A program made the translations under genes and the position numbers. Shown here in pieces: positions 33,584-43,465 of a stretch of DNA of 64,000 nt; within the stretch, counting starts at the first letter, position 1, and the number at the start of each line of letters is the position of its first letter. The notes beneath the pieces are model-generated. The model worked only from the letters and a program-made list of their open reading frames with translations. It ran no database searches and was not told the origin of the DNA. The DNA is from Caldilineaceae bacterium (lineage in GTDB: Bacteria; Chloroflexota; Anaerolineae; Caldilineales; Caldilineaceae), in the NCBI GenBank assembly GCA_020433455.1, contig JAGRCP010000018.1, positions 17,201 to 81,200 on the forward strand. The letters are read 5' to 3'.

Positions 33584-36319
33584 CTAGGGGGTAACCACCA
33601 GTGTCGGATCTCCAAGTAGAATTAATCCGTGAACCGTATCCTCTCTGAGATAACCGAACTCTGCGGTTGCCGCCAGGTTTGCTTCCTGAATCGCTGTGCC
33701 GATTGTCTTACCCGGCTCCGCCAATTTTGGCAGTAAATGAAGCGCCGTTATCCTGTCAGAGGACAGTAATGTTATTCCCGTGGATCCAAAGGTTGCAACT
33801 GCGCCGCGGTTTTCAGAGACCAACAATGTTTCAGATATTGATGTAATAGAATCAGAAGTGTAGACTGATGTGTAGCAGGCCCATTGAAGGAAAATAGCTG
33901 CCTTATCAGCATTGCTTAGATTGGCAGCCGCTGTACTATTAAATAAGTTAGTGGAGGCTGTCCATTTCTTTATGACGCCGTGACCAAGATAACTTACAAT
34001 AGTCGTTCCATCATTGATCAATGCGATAAGCTTATCATGTGCTGCAGTAGGAGACAGATCATCTAAAAAAGCTGTCTCGACAATACTTTGCCACGTATCT
34101 ACTGGTAATACACTGATAAATTGTTGACTCTCATCGCTAAAGGTTACATCCGCAGCAAAGACAGATGCATATTTTTGAGGCTCTCCCTCCAATGGTTCAG
34201 GCCCATTAGGTGCATAGTTAAGGGTTTTTTCAACGACCCATTCGGCCTCTTGCACGGTATCTACCGGGAACCGGCCAATTTTTGCATCGGGAATGCCATC
34301 ATTATTTATATCGGTGAGAATTGGATCTGAAGCAGCATATCTCCAAGTTAATATTTCGGTATACAAAGTGGGAATAAACGAAAGCGAATTATGGTAGTCG
34401 TATACATCATCGCCAACTAATAAAACATATTCAACATCCATATTTTGAATAGCATGGACTAAGTATTCCTGAATGGGCTCTATACCAAACAATCCATCAC
34501 CAACTTGTGCGTAGATATCCATGACATCTACAATTTTAACCCTATATCCATCCTGCAAACGCCGATCTCTTAGCGGTTCAACGGCATTTATGAAATTTGG
34601 ATGTGAGATAATGAGATAATCGTAGCTACCGTTGGTGATGTCCGTCGTTAGCACTTGTCCGGCTTGAATAACAGGGGTATCGACGCTATCGGTGTCGGCA
34701 ATATAATACTGAGCCTCATCATCCCAGCCATAAATCATCGCGCTATAGCTATCACCAACAGAAGTAATGAAGGCCGCTTCATGACGCCAAGTGCGACCGC
34801 CGTATACGCTGTAAATCACTATGTTGTTGCTGGGGAAATTATTGACAGTATAGCGCTTTGCAGAATCGACAAAATCTAACGAACCGCCCACAACAAAAAA
34901 TTGGCGGGGATAAATAACTCTGAATTCCTCCACAGCTTGGGCATCCGTCTCCACAGAATCACTTGCAGGCACGGTCAATTTAAGGCTATTCGCACCGTTT
35001 TGTAGAGCGGCTGCAGGCACATCCAGAATTACCTCATGGGCTACCAGACCGCTATAGCTAATATCGGGCGATAGTCTTACTCCGTTTAATTCAACGATCA
35101 GTGTATGGTCGCCATCCGTATATCCCCATACTTTAAGTTGAAGTTGTATGGTTTGGTTCGGATATATTGCTGTAATATCGTCAAAATCAATTGTTTGAGA
35201 AACGGCTGTGGATCCTGTACGGTTTAGCAATGCCCATCCCCACGGGTCATCAATTGGGGATACAGAAAACCATACGTTATTTTCTTCATACGAGGCCGAT
35301 TCCAGATAGTAGTTATTAGTCGCATCGGCTGTATCTGGTTTACGCAGATTACGATAGGTACGGAAGGCTTTACTTCGGTCAACCTGCAAAACATAGACAT
35401 TTTGCTTGGTATAAAGCGTGTCAATTCTCTCACCGATAAATTCAAAGTAGGCGCCGGGCCCCCAATTTTGAGCTGCCACCATACGAATGCGTACTGGTGC
35501 ACCCTGATTAGTTAATGCGAGGTAAATCGAAGGAACGCCGGAAAAATCAATGCCTGTCGCCGCAATATCGTCATACGTCACTCGGTAGATGCTGCTCTCT
35601 TCTACGAGGAGATTTACTGCTACTCCCGGCACTACATCAACCGCTCCCGCTTCGGCGGCCTGCATGCCATTATCATGGCCGGTAACAAAGGGTAAGAAAA
35701 TGCTGCTCTCGCCCAACACGCCAGCTGACTGTTCGATCAACGGTTCATCGGGCAACGGGATAGGTCCGCGTACTGCATCCAACATTTTGTTGATCTTCAT
35801 CACTCGTATGGCTTCCCGCTCTTCCGCCAATGCATCACTCTCGGCACGAATAGCAGCCCAATCTATCTTATCCGGTTCACCTACTTCCCCCACCGTCTCG
35901 CCGACAATGAACGGACCAGTGCTATAGCGCTGGCCGTCTACCGTAACGTGCTGCAAATAAAACTCGTCAAAAGTCATAGTAACAGTCGCAGCATAGCTTT
36001 GCGGCTCTAAAGAATCGATCACAGTTGACGGAATTAGGTTCTCGTTTACGACAACCATTTCAGCGCTATCTGCAACGACGATATTGAAACCGGCATTGCG
36101 GGTCTCATACGCCGTAGTCCACTCAACCATGATGACCCCGTCTGCAGCCGGTCGGGAAGTAACGCGGGCATATACGGTATACCTTCCAATATCAGAATCC
36201 TGCTCCATAATGACAGCAGGAATAGAGCGATCATCCTCACTATTTTGTGCAACGGCAACCCGAGGCTGAATTGCCAAAAGAACTACTGCCAACGTCAAAA
36301 GAATACCTACAATTCGCAT
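33584..36319 (-). CDS. Gingipain-like C25 family cysteine peptidase, secreted
   Basis: A 911-aa exported peptidase. The signal peptide (MRIVGILLTLAVVLLAIQ...AVAQ) is followed by a fibronectin-like domain (VEWTTAYETRNAGFNIVV) shared with the adjacent gene, a beta-rich propeptide-like region to about 560, and a C25 domain. The catalytic His is in IVSYLGHGVIKKWT (about residue 780) and the nucleophile Cys in FLQWACYTSVY (about 815). The protein stops at LLGDPTLVVTP, right after the catalytic domain, with no type IX sorting tail. AAGGAG about 9 nt upstream fixes the start. Base composition is visibly more AT-rich than the flanks, which suggests transfer or a different selective regime. Confidence 0.85.
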   Translation of the reverse strand: MRIVGILLTLAVVLLAIQPRVAVAQNSEDDRSIPAVIMEQDSDIGRYTVYARVTSRPAADGVIMVEWTTAYETRNAGFNIVVADSAEMVVVNENLIPSTVIDSLEPQSYAATVTMTFDEFYLQHVTVDGQRYSTGPFIVGETVGEVGEPDKIDWAAIRAESDALAEEREAIRVMKINKMLDAVRGPIPLPDEPLIEQSAGVLGESSIFLPFVTGHDNGMQAAEAGAVDVVPGVAVNLLVEESSIYRVTYDDIAATGIDFSGVPSIYLALTNQGAPVRIRMVAAQNWGPGAYFEFIGERIDTLYTKQNVYVLQVDRSKAFRTYRNLRKPDTADATNNYYLESASYEENNVWFSVSPIDDPWGWALLNRTGSTAVSQTIDFDDITAIYPNQTIQLQLKVWGYTDGDHTLIVELNGVRLSPDISYSGLVAHEVILDVPAAALQNGANSLKLTVPASDSVETDAQAVEEFRVIYPRQFFVVGGSLDFVDSAKRYTVNNFPSNNIVIYSVYGGRTWRHEAAFITSVGDSYSAMIYGWDDEAQYYIADTDSVDTPVIQAGQVLTTDITNGSYDYLIISHPNFINAVEPLRDRRLQDGYRVKIVDVMDIYAQVGDGLFGIEPIQEYLVHAIQNMDVEYVLLVGDDVYDYHNSLSFIPTLYTEILTWRYAASDPILTDINNDGIPDAKIGRFPVDTVQEAEWVVEKTLNYAPNGPEPLEGEPQKYASVFAADVTFSDESQQFISVLPVDTWQSIVETAFLDDLSPTAAHDKLIALINDGTTIVSYLGHGVIKKWTASTNLFNSTAAANLSNADKAAIFLQWACYTSVYTSDSITSISETLLVSENRGAVATFGSTGITLLSSDRITALHLLPKLAEPGKTIGTAIQEANLAATAEFGYLREDTVHGLILLGDPTLVVTP

Positions 36320-36877
36320 GTGCCGGTTCTCCTTATTGGGTTTCATTAGTGAAGCCCAGAACATTCTGTTGACCAATCTTGGCTGATATATAGCGTCCGG
36401 GGCGCAGTTGGCTATCAGAGGAAGATTTTAAATCCTTGTCTTTGGGGGAGTGTTAACGTAACTTTTGCACAATCAAGGCTGGCTTCGAGAAAAGACTGCG
36501 AAAAATGAATGGTTACCACGATTAAGTGCGGTCATGCCAACGCTTATCGCATAACTGTAAATGTTTGCTTACACAGTCACGCTCTTCTATCCGAACATTG
36601 AGCGGGTCCACTATCGATTGCAGGCCGTTGTCAACGTGGTTTCCAGCATATAATGTTGATGAACGCGCGGCAACGTTATGGCGAGTAGTTATCTCCCATA
36701 TCATTCAACAGGCTATATACCGCTCAAGGGGGTAGGCAAGTATCGTCAGGGCAGGATGGCGAAGAGCAGAGTCAGGGAAGTCGGCGTGTCGAGGAAGATA
36801 TCCCGCGCTATGGATATCCAAAGCATCAGAACATGCGGCAATTACACCATCGGGGGGAGGAGAGGATTATAAAAATT
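36320..36877. other. Gene-free stretch of about 560 bp
   Basis: No supported gene on either strand. It holds the upstream region of the C25 peptidase gene (36320-36450) and an AT-richer, non-repetitive sequence to 36877. A TATAAT-like hexamer occurs near 36650 on the plus strand, but with a 15-bp spacer to TTGTCA and no gene to serve, so I do not call it a promoter. Confidence 0.5.
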
Positions 36878-37666
36878 TCAGGCAAACAAAAACCCCAGCA
36901 GATTTCTGCCGGACATGAGCTGCACGCCGGTGAGGAAGAGGAGGACGTAAATCACGCGGTTAAACCACCTGTCCGTAAAGCGATGATTCAGATAGATGCC
37001 GGCTCGCACGCCCAGATAGGCCATGGGCGAGAGGATAAGAATCGTGGTCAGGTTCCCCACGCGCAGCAATCCCAAATAGCTGTACGGGATGAGCTTGATC
37101 AGGTTCACGGCGGTAAAGAAAACGACCGACGTACCCACAAAGACCTGCCGGGAAAGCTTCTGGGGCAGAAGGTACATAGTTGCCGGCGGGCCGCCCGCAT
37201 GGGCCAAGGTAGAGGTAAAACCGGCCACGCTGCTGAGGAGGATGCCTGCGCCGTCAGAGGGTCGATGCTCCTCCAGGCGGTCGAAAATCCGGGTGCGGAA
37301 AAGCTCAAAGAGCACAAATAGGACGGACAGCAACCCGATGCCGAACTTCAAGATACGATCATTGTGGCTGAACGTGTTGAAAAACAGCGCGCCCAGCGCA
37401 ATTCCCACCACTGCCGCCGGAACCATAATGCGGATCAAGCGGCGGTCATAAACGCCCCAATAATGATAAATCGAAAAAAGATCGGCAATGATGAGCAGCG
37501 GCAGGAGCAGCGCGGCTGCATCCGCCACAGGGATGGTCAGAGCCAGCAAAGGCGTAGCGATGAGTCCGGTACCGCCGCCAAACCCCGCTTTAGAAACCCC
37601 GACCAGGAAGATAGCCAGGACCGCCGTAACCCAGAAGAGATCCGGGTAAGTTGGGATGCTAAACAT
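36878..37666 (-). CDS. TauE/SafE-family sulfite exporter-like membrane protein
   Basis: A 262-aa membrane protein with about eight helices. The family pattern is present twice: KAGFGGGTGLIATPLLAL near the N-terminus and SVAGFTSTLAHAGGPPATMYLL in the second half. Members export sulfite, sulfoacetate or related anions. The start is placed at the ATG at 37666; the frame also opens at a TTG six codons earlier, inside the upstream gene's end. It follows the amidohydrolase gene by 7 bp and is the last gene of the transport operon. Confidence 0.88.
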   Translation of the reverse strand: MFSIPTYPDLFWVTAVLAIFLVGVSKAGFGGGTGLIATPLLALTIPVADAAALLLPLLIIADLFSIYHYWGVYDRRLIRIMVPAAVVGIALGALFFNTFSHNDRILKFGIGLLSVLFVLFELFRTRIFDRLEEHRPSDGAGILLSSVAGFTSTLAHAGGPPATMYLLPQKLSRQVFVGTSVVFFTAVNLIKLIPYSYLGLLRVGNLTTILILSPMAYLGVRAGIYLNHRFTDRWFNRVIYVLLFLTGVQLMSGRNLLGFLFA

Positions 37667-37673
37667 TAATCTA

Positions 37674-39284
37674 CTATGCCTCAAATACCGCCAAACCGTC
37701 TAAAACGGTCATCAAAGGGCAAATCTCCTTGATCTCTTCCTGCGCGACGGTGAAGTAATCCCGATCCAGCACGACAAAATCCGCAACCTTCCCTGGTTCA
37801 AGCGTTCCCTTGAGGCGCTCTTCCCGGGTAAGCCAGGCGCCATTGATCGTGTAGGCGCGCAGCGCTTCTTCCCGGGTGAGCGCTTGATCCGGCGCGACGG
37901 TATGGCCCAGGTTGTTCTTGCGCGTAACCAGCGCGTAGAGCGCGGGAAAGGGGTTGGCGGACACCGTACTGGGGGCGTCGGACGAGGCCATGACGCGCAC
38001 GCCGTGATCCAGATAGGCGCGGGCGGGTTTGTAGTTGGCGGCCCGATATCGACCCACATCACGGAAGATGTCGTCTCCCTCCCAATAGAGAAATGTGGGT
38101 TGGATAACCGCGGCAACATTGTGCTTGGCCATGCGCGCCAGCGCTTCGGGCGACGGAAAGTAGGCGTGGATGGCGCTATGGCGCGCATCGGGCCAGGGGA
38201 TATCCCGCGCAACCTGGGCGAAGGCCGCGGTGACCATATCCAATGCGCGGTCGCCACAGACGTGAATACCCACATCCCAGCCCAGTTCCTGCGCCGCGCC
38301 GAAGTAGGCAAGCAGGTTGTCAGTGGAGAGACGATTGAAATCGTGCACCACGCTTTCGCCCTCAAATGGTTCATACATGAACGCGGTATGAGGCGAAGTG
38401 CCGCCGTCGATAGCCATCTTCAAGCCGCCCAGCCGCAGCCATTCATCGCCCAGCCCGGAGTTGACGCCCAGCTCTCGGGCCCGGGCATTCAGCTGGGCCT
38501 CGGTCTCGTCCTCATGGAAGCCGTGCCAGCTGGGCATGATGTTCATACGCAGGCGTAGTTGATCCTGACGATAGGCGGCCGCGTAGGCGCGCATTTCCCA
38601 GGGATAGAGGCCCGGATCCAGCGCACTGGTGATGCCGAAGCTGTGCAATTCCTCCTGCGCAAGGCGGAAGGCGGCGACAAGCTCGTCTCGGGTCGGTTGG
38701 GGCAGGAGATCGCGCACAAGAGGCTTAGCCCCGGCGCGGATGAGGCCATTGGGCTCCCCGTCCGCGTCCTTTTCGATGCGTCCTTGATGAGGATCGGGCG
38801 TGTGGCGGGTGATGCCGGCCAGACGAAGCGCTACGCTGTTGACCAGATCGGTGTTGAAGAAACGCTGAAGCATGACCGGATGCCGATCCGTGGCCCAATC
38901 GATATCGGCGCGCGTCGGCAAACGGGCCGCGTCAAAACGGGCCTCGTTCCAGCCCTCGCCGATGATCCACTGGCCTGGCGGCGTCTCCTGCGCACGGGCA
39001 TGGACCAATTCGGCCATCTCTCCGGGCGAGCGGCATTCGTCCAGGCGAATGCGCGTCAGCTTGACGCCGATCTGCAAGACGTGGATATGACTGTCGAAAA
39101 TGCCGGGAATGACCGCATGGCCGCGCAAGTCAATAAGGCGGGTCTGATCATGCGCAAGACGCAGGATTTCTCCATCCGCTCCCGTGGCGAGGATGCGGCC
39201 GTCCCGTACGGCCAGCGCCTGCACCATAGAATTTTCGCTGTCCAATGTGTAAATGTTGCCGTTATAAAAGATCGATTGGGGCAT
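37674..39284 (-). CDS. YtcJ-like amidohydrolase
   Basis: A 536-aa metal-dependent hydrolase of the amidohydrolase superfamily, type 3 group. Visible features are the N-terminal HAVIPGIFDSHIHV (metal-binding HxH), DVGIHVCGDRALDMV (metal His), RHSAIHAYFPSPEALARMAK, SSDAPSTVSANPFPALYALV (metal Asp), and the C-terminal beta-sandwich lead KGTLEPGKVADFVVLDRDYF. No signal peptide. It lies directly downstream of a dipeptide-type binding protein, which suggests it hydrolyses an imported amide or N-acyl compound. Substrate unknown. Confidence 0.9.
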   Translation of the reverse strand: MPQSIFYNGNIYTLDSENSMVQALAVRDGRILATGADGEILRLAHDQTRLIDLRGHAVIPGIFDSHIHVLQIGVKLTRIRLDECRSPGEMAELVHARAQETPPGQWIIGEGWNEARFDAARLPTRADIDWATDRHPVMLQRFFNTDLVNSVALRLAGITRHTPDPHQGRIEKDADGEPNGLIRAGAKPLVRDLLPQPTRDELVAAFRLAQEELHSFGITSALDPGLYPWEMRAYAAAYRQDQLRLRMNIMPSWHGFHEDETEAQLNARARELGVNSGLGDEWLRLGGLKMAIDGGTSPHTAFMYEPFEGESVVHDFNRLSTDNLLAYFGAAQELGWDVGIHVCGDRALDMVTAAFAQVARDIPWPDARHSAIHAYFPSPEALARMAKHNVAAVIQPTFLYWEGDDIFRDVGRYRAANYKPARAYLDHGVRVMASSDAPSTVSANPFPALYALVTRKNNLGHTVAPDQALTREEALRAYTINGAWLTREERLKGTLEPGKVADFVVLDRDYFTVAQEEIKEICPLMTVLDGLAVFEA

Positions 39285-39363
39285 AGAACGGTCAATTTCT
39301 CTTCAGGAAATGTTCATATTGATTTCAGGCTGTTTTACGCCCGCCGCGCGGTCAACAAAACAG

Positions 39364-39423
39364 GGGGGATTGGAAATCGAGAAACCGGTCTATGCAACCC
39401 AATCTCTCAATCTCCAATCCCCT
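39364..39423. repeat. Low-complexity inverted repeat in intergenic gap
   Basis: GGGGATTGGA (39365-39374) pairs with TCCAATCCCC (39413-39422), with CCAATCTC-type words between. It resembles the repeat at 929-998. It lies between the binding-protein and amidohydrolase genes. Confidence 0.55.
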
Positions 39424-39467
39424 AATCCCGCGCGATCAGAAGCGTAGCTGCTTCTGTCCTCCCTCAA

Positions 39468-41294
39468 CTACTCGCGATCGCTGCTCGACTTGTAGATGAG
39501 CGCTTCGCGGGAGGTGAAGCGGAAGCGGTGCCAGTTCTGCACGCCGCTGTCACCGACTTCAAACATGGGACCCTTGATGTTGGGCTTGACCATAGCGGCC
39601 AGAATGCCGTGGTAAATCGGAATCAGACCTACGTCTTCCACCAGAATGCGCTCGGCCTGGCCATAGAGTTCGTTGCGCTTGGCCTCGTCGCCGAAGATGG
39701 AGCCGGCCTCGCAGAGCAGGTCATTGTATTCCTGGTTATACCAGGTGTGGCGGCCAGGCATCTGCGGCATGTTCGCGCCTTCATCCTCACAGCCGCCCCA
39801 GACGCCCAGGAGGTTGCTGCCGTCCACGAAGTCAAACTCATAAGGGACCAATGCCAAGAGGAAGTCGCCGCTTTCCTCATTCTTCTGGCTGCGCATCTTG
39901 TCGGTAAAGATACTGTAATCCAGATTTTGAATTTGCACGTCCACGCCGATATTCTGCTTGAGCATGGCCGCAATCGCCTCAGCCGCGTTGGTGAGCGCGG
40001 GGAAGGCTTCGCGGGTATAGAGCGTCAGCGTGGGGAAACCCTCGCCGCCGGGGAAGCCGGCCTCTTCCATGAGCTGCGCGGCCAGTTCCGGATCGTAGTT
40101 CTGCACGTCCTTAAGCGCCTCGACGGATTCGCCGGGGAAGCCGGGCGGGTTCATGGTGTAGGCGGCTACGGCCTGGTTCTGCAGCGGCCCGTTGATGAGC
40201 TGGTCCCGATCAATCGCGTGGCTAAAAGCCTGGCGTACTTGCAGACTGTCAAAAGGCTCATTCCACGTGTCAAAGAAGAGGTAATAGGTAATGAAGTTGG
40301 GCCAGGCGATGAGTTGACTGGTCAGATCCGGATTGGCCATTACCTCGGCCATGGCGGAAGGCGGCAGGTCCTGCTGATAGCCGCCGCCGATATAATCCAG
40401 CTCGTCATTCTTGTAGGCGGCAAAGCGCACTTCCGGCGTCATAAAGATCAGCTCGATGCGATCGACGAAGGGCTTGAAAGGGCCGGTATACGTTTTGTTG
40501 GCTTCAAAGACGATGCGCTCGCCCTTATCATATTCCGCCACAATGAAGGGACCGGCGAAGACCTGCTTCTCCGGGTCAAAGGCCCAGGAACCGTCATCCA
40601 GCCGATCCTGCACCACGTGCTCGGGAACGACCCAGACATCGGCCATGATCTTGTAGAGGAAGGGCGTGGGCCTGTCCGTGGTGATGGTGAAGGTGTAGTC
40701 ATCGACCTTGGCGACGCCCAACTCCTCCGGCGGCAGATCGCCGCTGACGACCGCGCCCCAGTTGCTGATGCCCATCATGCTGTAGAACCACTCAAAATCG
40801 TAGTCCGGTCGGGCAAAGCGCTGGAGGGTGAAGACAAAGTCGTCTGCCGTAAGCGGCTCGCCGTCGCTCCAGACCCGATTCTCATCCAGATGGAAGGTCC
40901 AGGTGAGGCCATCATCCGAGGTTTCCCAGGATGTGCAGATGTTGGGCTGGGGTTCGTAATTCTTGTCCGGCCGGAGGCACGAGTCGGCCCAGGCGAAGAC
41001 GTCTCCCTCGTTCTCGTCATAGACGCTGGCGTCCCAGGTCATCCAGGTGGCTTCCGTAGCCGGTATGCGCAGGACCTGCTGGTCCACGGGCAGGGCGTCA
41101 TCGGGCAGGGTGACGCCTACACTGTTGACCTGAGGTTCGCCTGCCGTGCCGGAATCGGCGGCTGCGCTATCGCCCGAATCGGCGGCCGGCGCCTCAGCCG
41201 GCGCTGCAGGCGCGCCGCAGGCGCCCAGCACAAACGCCAGGATTAGCAGTGCGGCCGATAGCCAATAAATTCTTTTTGGGGATTGATGAGTCAT
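39468..41294 (-). CDS. Peptide/oligopeptide ABC transporter binding lipoprotein (SBP family 5)
   Basis: A 608-aa extracytoplasmic binding protein. The lipoprotein signal ends LAFVLGACGAP. An Ala/Glu/Asp-rich linker precedes SBP_bac_5 features (TWTFHLDENRVWSDGEPLTA, DFVFTLQRFARPDY, VRQAFSHAIDRDQLING, EEAGFPGGEGFPTLTLYT). CAGGAGGAAA precedes the ATG. It is encoded after the two DppBC-type permeases and before an amidohydrolase. No ATPase genes lie in the operon. The ligand is unknown; peptides, opines or amino-sugar derivatives are possible. Confidence 0.93.
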   Translation of the reverse strand: MTHQSPKRIYWLSAALLILAFVLGACGAPAAPAEAPAADSGDSAAADSGTAGEPQVNSVGVTLPDDALPVDQQVLRIPATEATWMTWDASVYDENEGDVFAWADSCLRPDKNYEPQPNICTSWETSDDGLTWTFHLDENRVWSDGEPLTADDFVFTLQRFARPDYDFEWFYSMMGISNWGAVVSGDLPPEELGVAKVDDYTFTITTDRPTPFLYKIMADVWVVPEHVVQDRLDDGSWAFDPEKQVFAGPFIVAEYDKGERIVFEANKTYTGPFKPFVDRIELIFMTPEVRFAAYKNDELDYIGGGYQQDLPPSAMAEVMANPDLTSQLIAWPNFITYYLFFDTWNEPFDSLQVRQAFSHAIDRDQLINGPLQNQAVAAYTMNPPGFPGESVEALKDVQNYDPELAAQLMEEAGFPGGEGFPTLTLYTREAFPALTNAAEAIAAMLKQNIGVDVQIQNLDYSIFTDKMRSQKNEESGDFLLALVPYEFDFVDGSNLLGVWGGCEDEGANMPQMPGRHTWYNQEYNDLLCEAGSIFGDEAKRNELYGQAERILVEDVGLIPIYHGILAAMVKPNIKGPMFEVGDSGVQNWHRFRFTSREALIYKSSSDRE

Positions 41295-41328
41295 AGTTTC
41301 CTCCTGTGGGTTGATTGGTGATTACGTC

Positions 41329-42270
41329 CTACTTATCATCCAGCATACGCGGGTCCAGCGCATCACGCAGGCCGTCGCCCATGAGCGTGAAACCGAGCAT
41401 TGTCAGTGCAATAAAAAGCGCGGGGAAGAAAGCCAGATGCCAAAAGTAGGTCATGTTGGCAATGCCGTCCTTGCCGATCATCTGCCCCCAGCTAGGCGTG
41501 GGCGGATTGATGCCTACGCCGAGGAAACTCAACGAGGCCTCGGTGAAGATGGCCCGGGGAATGCCCAACGTCAGCGAGACGATAATGGGCGCCAGCGCAT
41601 TGGGCAGCAGGTGCAGGCGGATGATGCGCGGCGTAGATAATCCGATCATGCGCGATGCTTCGATATATTCCTTTTCGCGCAGGGAGAGGAATTGGGCCCG
41701 GGTCAAGCGGCAAATCTCGATCCAGCTGGTGAGGCCAATGGCCAGCATGACGTTCCAATAGCCCGCACCCAGCCGGGCCATGAGCAAAAAGGCCAGGAGT
41801 AGCGTCGGCAGTGCGGACATCACGTCTACCAGGCGCATAATGATAAAATCCACCTTACCGCCCATCCAGCCGGCCAGGCCGCCGAGGGGCACGCCGATGG
41901 TCAAGGCGATAAGTTGGGAGAGGATGCCGATGCTGAGAGAAACCCGCGCGCCGTAAACAATGCGGCTCCAGAAATCCCGGCCGTTCAAGTCCGTTCCCAT
42001 CCAGAATTCCCGGCTGGGGAAAGCGCCTGTGGGCCCGACAAAAATATCGTTGTAGCCCGTCTTGGCCAGCAAAGGTTGAGGCTCTCGACTTAAAAAAGGC
42101 GCGATAAACCAATCATCAGCAAAGACAGCCAGGATCGTTAAGATTATAACCAAAATCAACCCCAGGACCGCCAAATAATTGCGTGTGAAGCGGCGGCGGG
42201 CGTCGCCCAGCAGGCTGCGGCTGCGCATGGGGCGGGCGGCCGTTTCGATGGAAAGTTCGGCTGTAGTCAT
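41329..42270 (-). CDS. Dipeptide-type ABC transporter permease (DppC-like)
   Basis: A 313-aa permease with an N-terminal OppC_N segment (ARRRFTRNYLAVLGLILVII) and about six helices. The coupling loop is EYIEASRMIGLSTPRIIRLHLLPNA, and FWMGTDLNGRDFWSRIVYG is the typical family segment. It pairs with the DppB-like permease 43 bp upstream. Confidence 0.94.
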   Translation of the reverse strand: MTTAELSIETAARPMRSRSLLGDARRRFTRNYLAVLGLILVIILTILAVFADDWFIAPFLSREPQPLLAKTGYNDIFVGPTGAFPSREFWMGTDLNGRDFWSRIVYGARVSLSIGILSQLIALTIGVPLGGLAGWMGGKVDFIIMRLVDVMSALPTLLLAFLLMARLGAGYWNVMLAIGLTSWIEICRLTRAQFLSLREKEYIEASRMIGLSTPRIIRLHLLPNALAPIIVSLTLGIPRAIFTEASLSFLGVGINPPTPSWGQMIGKDGIANMTYFWHLAFFPALFIALTMLGFTLMGDGLRDALDPRMLDDK

Positions 42271-42312
42271 AGGCTAACCTGACGGCTGATGAAACGAGGG
42301 CTGATGGGTTGA

Positions 42313-43233
42313 TTAACGGACGCGGACCCGGGGGTCGGCAAAGACGTAGAGGATATCCGTGAGCAGGTAGGTGACGGCAATGAGGACCGCCCAAAGCATG
42401 GTCAGACCAATAATCATGGGGTAATCACGCTCAAAGGTGCTGGTAACCCAGTAGCTGCCCAGTCCCGGAATGCGGAAGATGGCCTCAATAAAGATGGAGC
42501 CGGTAATCAAATCGGGGATCAGCGGACCAAAGACCGTGAGCATGGGCAGAAGGGCATTGCGCAGCACGTGGCGAAAGACGACCGCCCGCTCGCTCAAGCC
42601 CTTGGCCCGGGCGGTGCGCACATAATCAGCCCGGATGGCGTCGATAACGCTGGTGCGGGTATAGCGGGCAATAATGGCAATGGGGCCCAGGGCGTAAGCG
42701 ACGACGGGCAGCACCCAGTAACGGGGACCGTCCCAACCGCCGGTGGGGAACCATTTCAAACGCAGGGAAAAGACCAGAATAAAGAAGATGCCCCAAACAA
42801 AATGGGGCGTGACGTAGCCCAGAATCGAGATCAGCGTAGCCCCGTAATCAACCCATGTATTCTGGCGCAGGGCCGCGATAATGCCCAATGGTATCCCCAC
42901 GCCAAACGCAAGCAGGATAGTCATGGCGCCCAATTGCAGCGTGACCGGCCAGGTACGCCCAATCAGTTGGAGGACCGTCTCATCGGGTCGGTCGAACGAA
43001 TCGCCCAAATCCAGGCGCGCGACGCCGCTCAGCCAGGTTGTGTATTGCTGCCAGAGCGGCTTGTCCAGCCCATAGCGGGCGCGCATAGCCTGGAGTTGCT
43101 CCTCGGACATGGGACGCTCGCCCTCTTTCCACGGGCCGCCGGGAATGCCGTGCATGAGGGTAAAGGTGATCATGGAAAGGACGAGGAGCACGAAGACCAG
43201 GCCGGCCAGGCGCAAGAGGATAAAGCGAATCAT
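42313..43233 (-). CDS. Dipeptide-type ABC transporter permease (DppB-like)
   Basis: A 306-aa permease. The N-terminus has the family sequence ITFTLMHGIPGGPW and the loop RARYGLDKPLWQQYTTWLSG. The coupling segment is DYVRTARAKGLSERAVVFRHVLRNA. It is the first gene of the five-gene operon (permeases, binding protein, amidohydrolase, TauE-like protein). Confidence 0.94.
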   Translation of the reverse strand: MIRFILLRLAGLVFVLLVLSMITFTLMHGIPGGPWKEGERPMSEEQLQAMRARYGLDKPLWQQYTTWLSGVARLDLGDSFDRPDETVLQLIGRTWPVTLQLGAMTILLAFGVGIPLGIIAALRQNTWVDYGATLISILGYVTPHFVWGIFFILVFSLRLKWFPTGGWDGPRYWVLPVVAYALGPIAIIARYTRTSVIDAIRADYVRTARAKGLSERAVVFRHVLRNALLPMLTVFGPLIPDLITGSIFIEAIFRIPGLGSYWVTSTFERDYPMIIGLTMLWAVLIAVTYLLTDILYVFADPRVRVR

Positions 43234-43465
43234 GGGAAGAAAGAAGAGCCTTTCGTGGCCGGCGTAACGGCCCCACGAATGGAATCGGGAAAAATCGAAT
43301 CATCGCACCGGCAAGATAGAGCATCCGGCTAAGGTTGAAGACCGAAATCAGAACCGACGAGTCGAAGCGGGGCCGTCAGAAGGAAATATGTAACCCCAGG
43401 CAGAGGATATATACGTTTTACAACAAAGTGGGCGGCAGGTCAAACGATAAAAAAGCAGCCGTTAG

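Noticed and set aside
39528..41246. A 572-codon plus-strand frame opposite the peptide-binding lipoprotein
   Set aside because: Antisense shadow; the minus-strand product has a lipobox and full SBP family 5 motifs.
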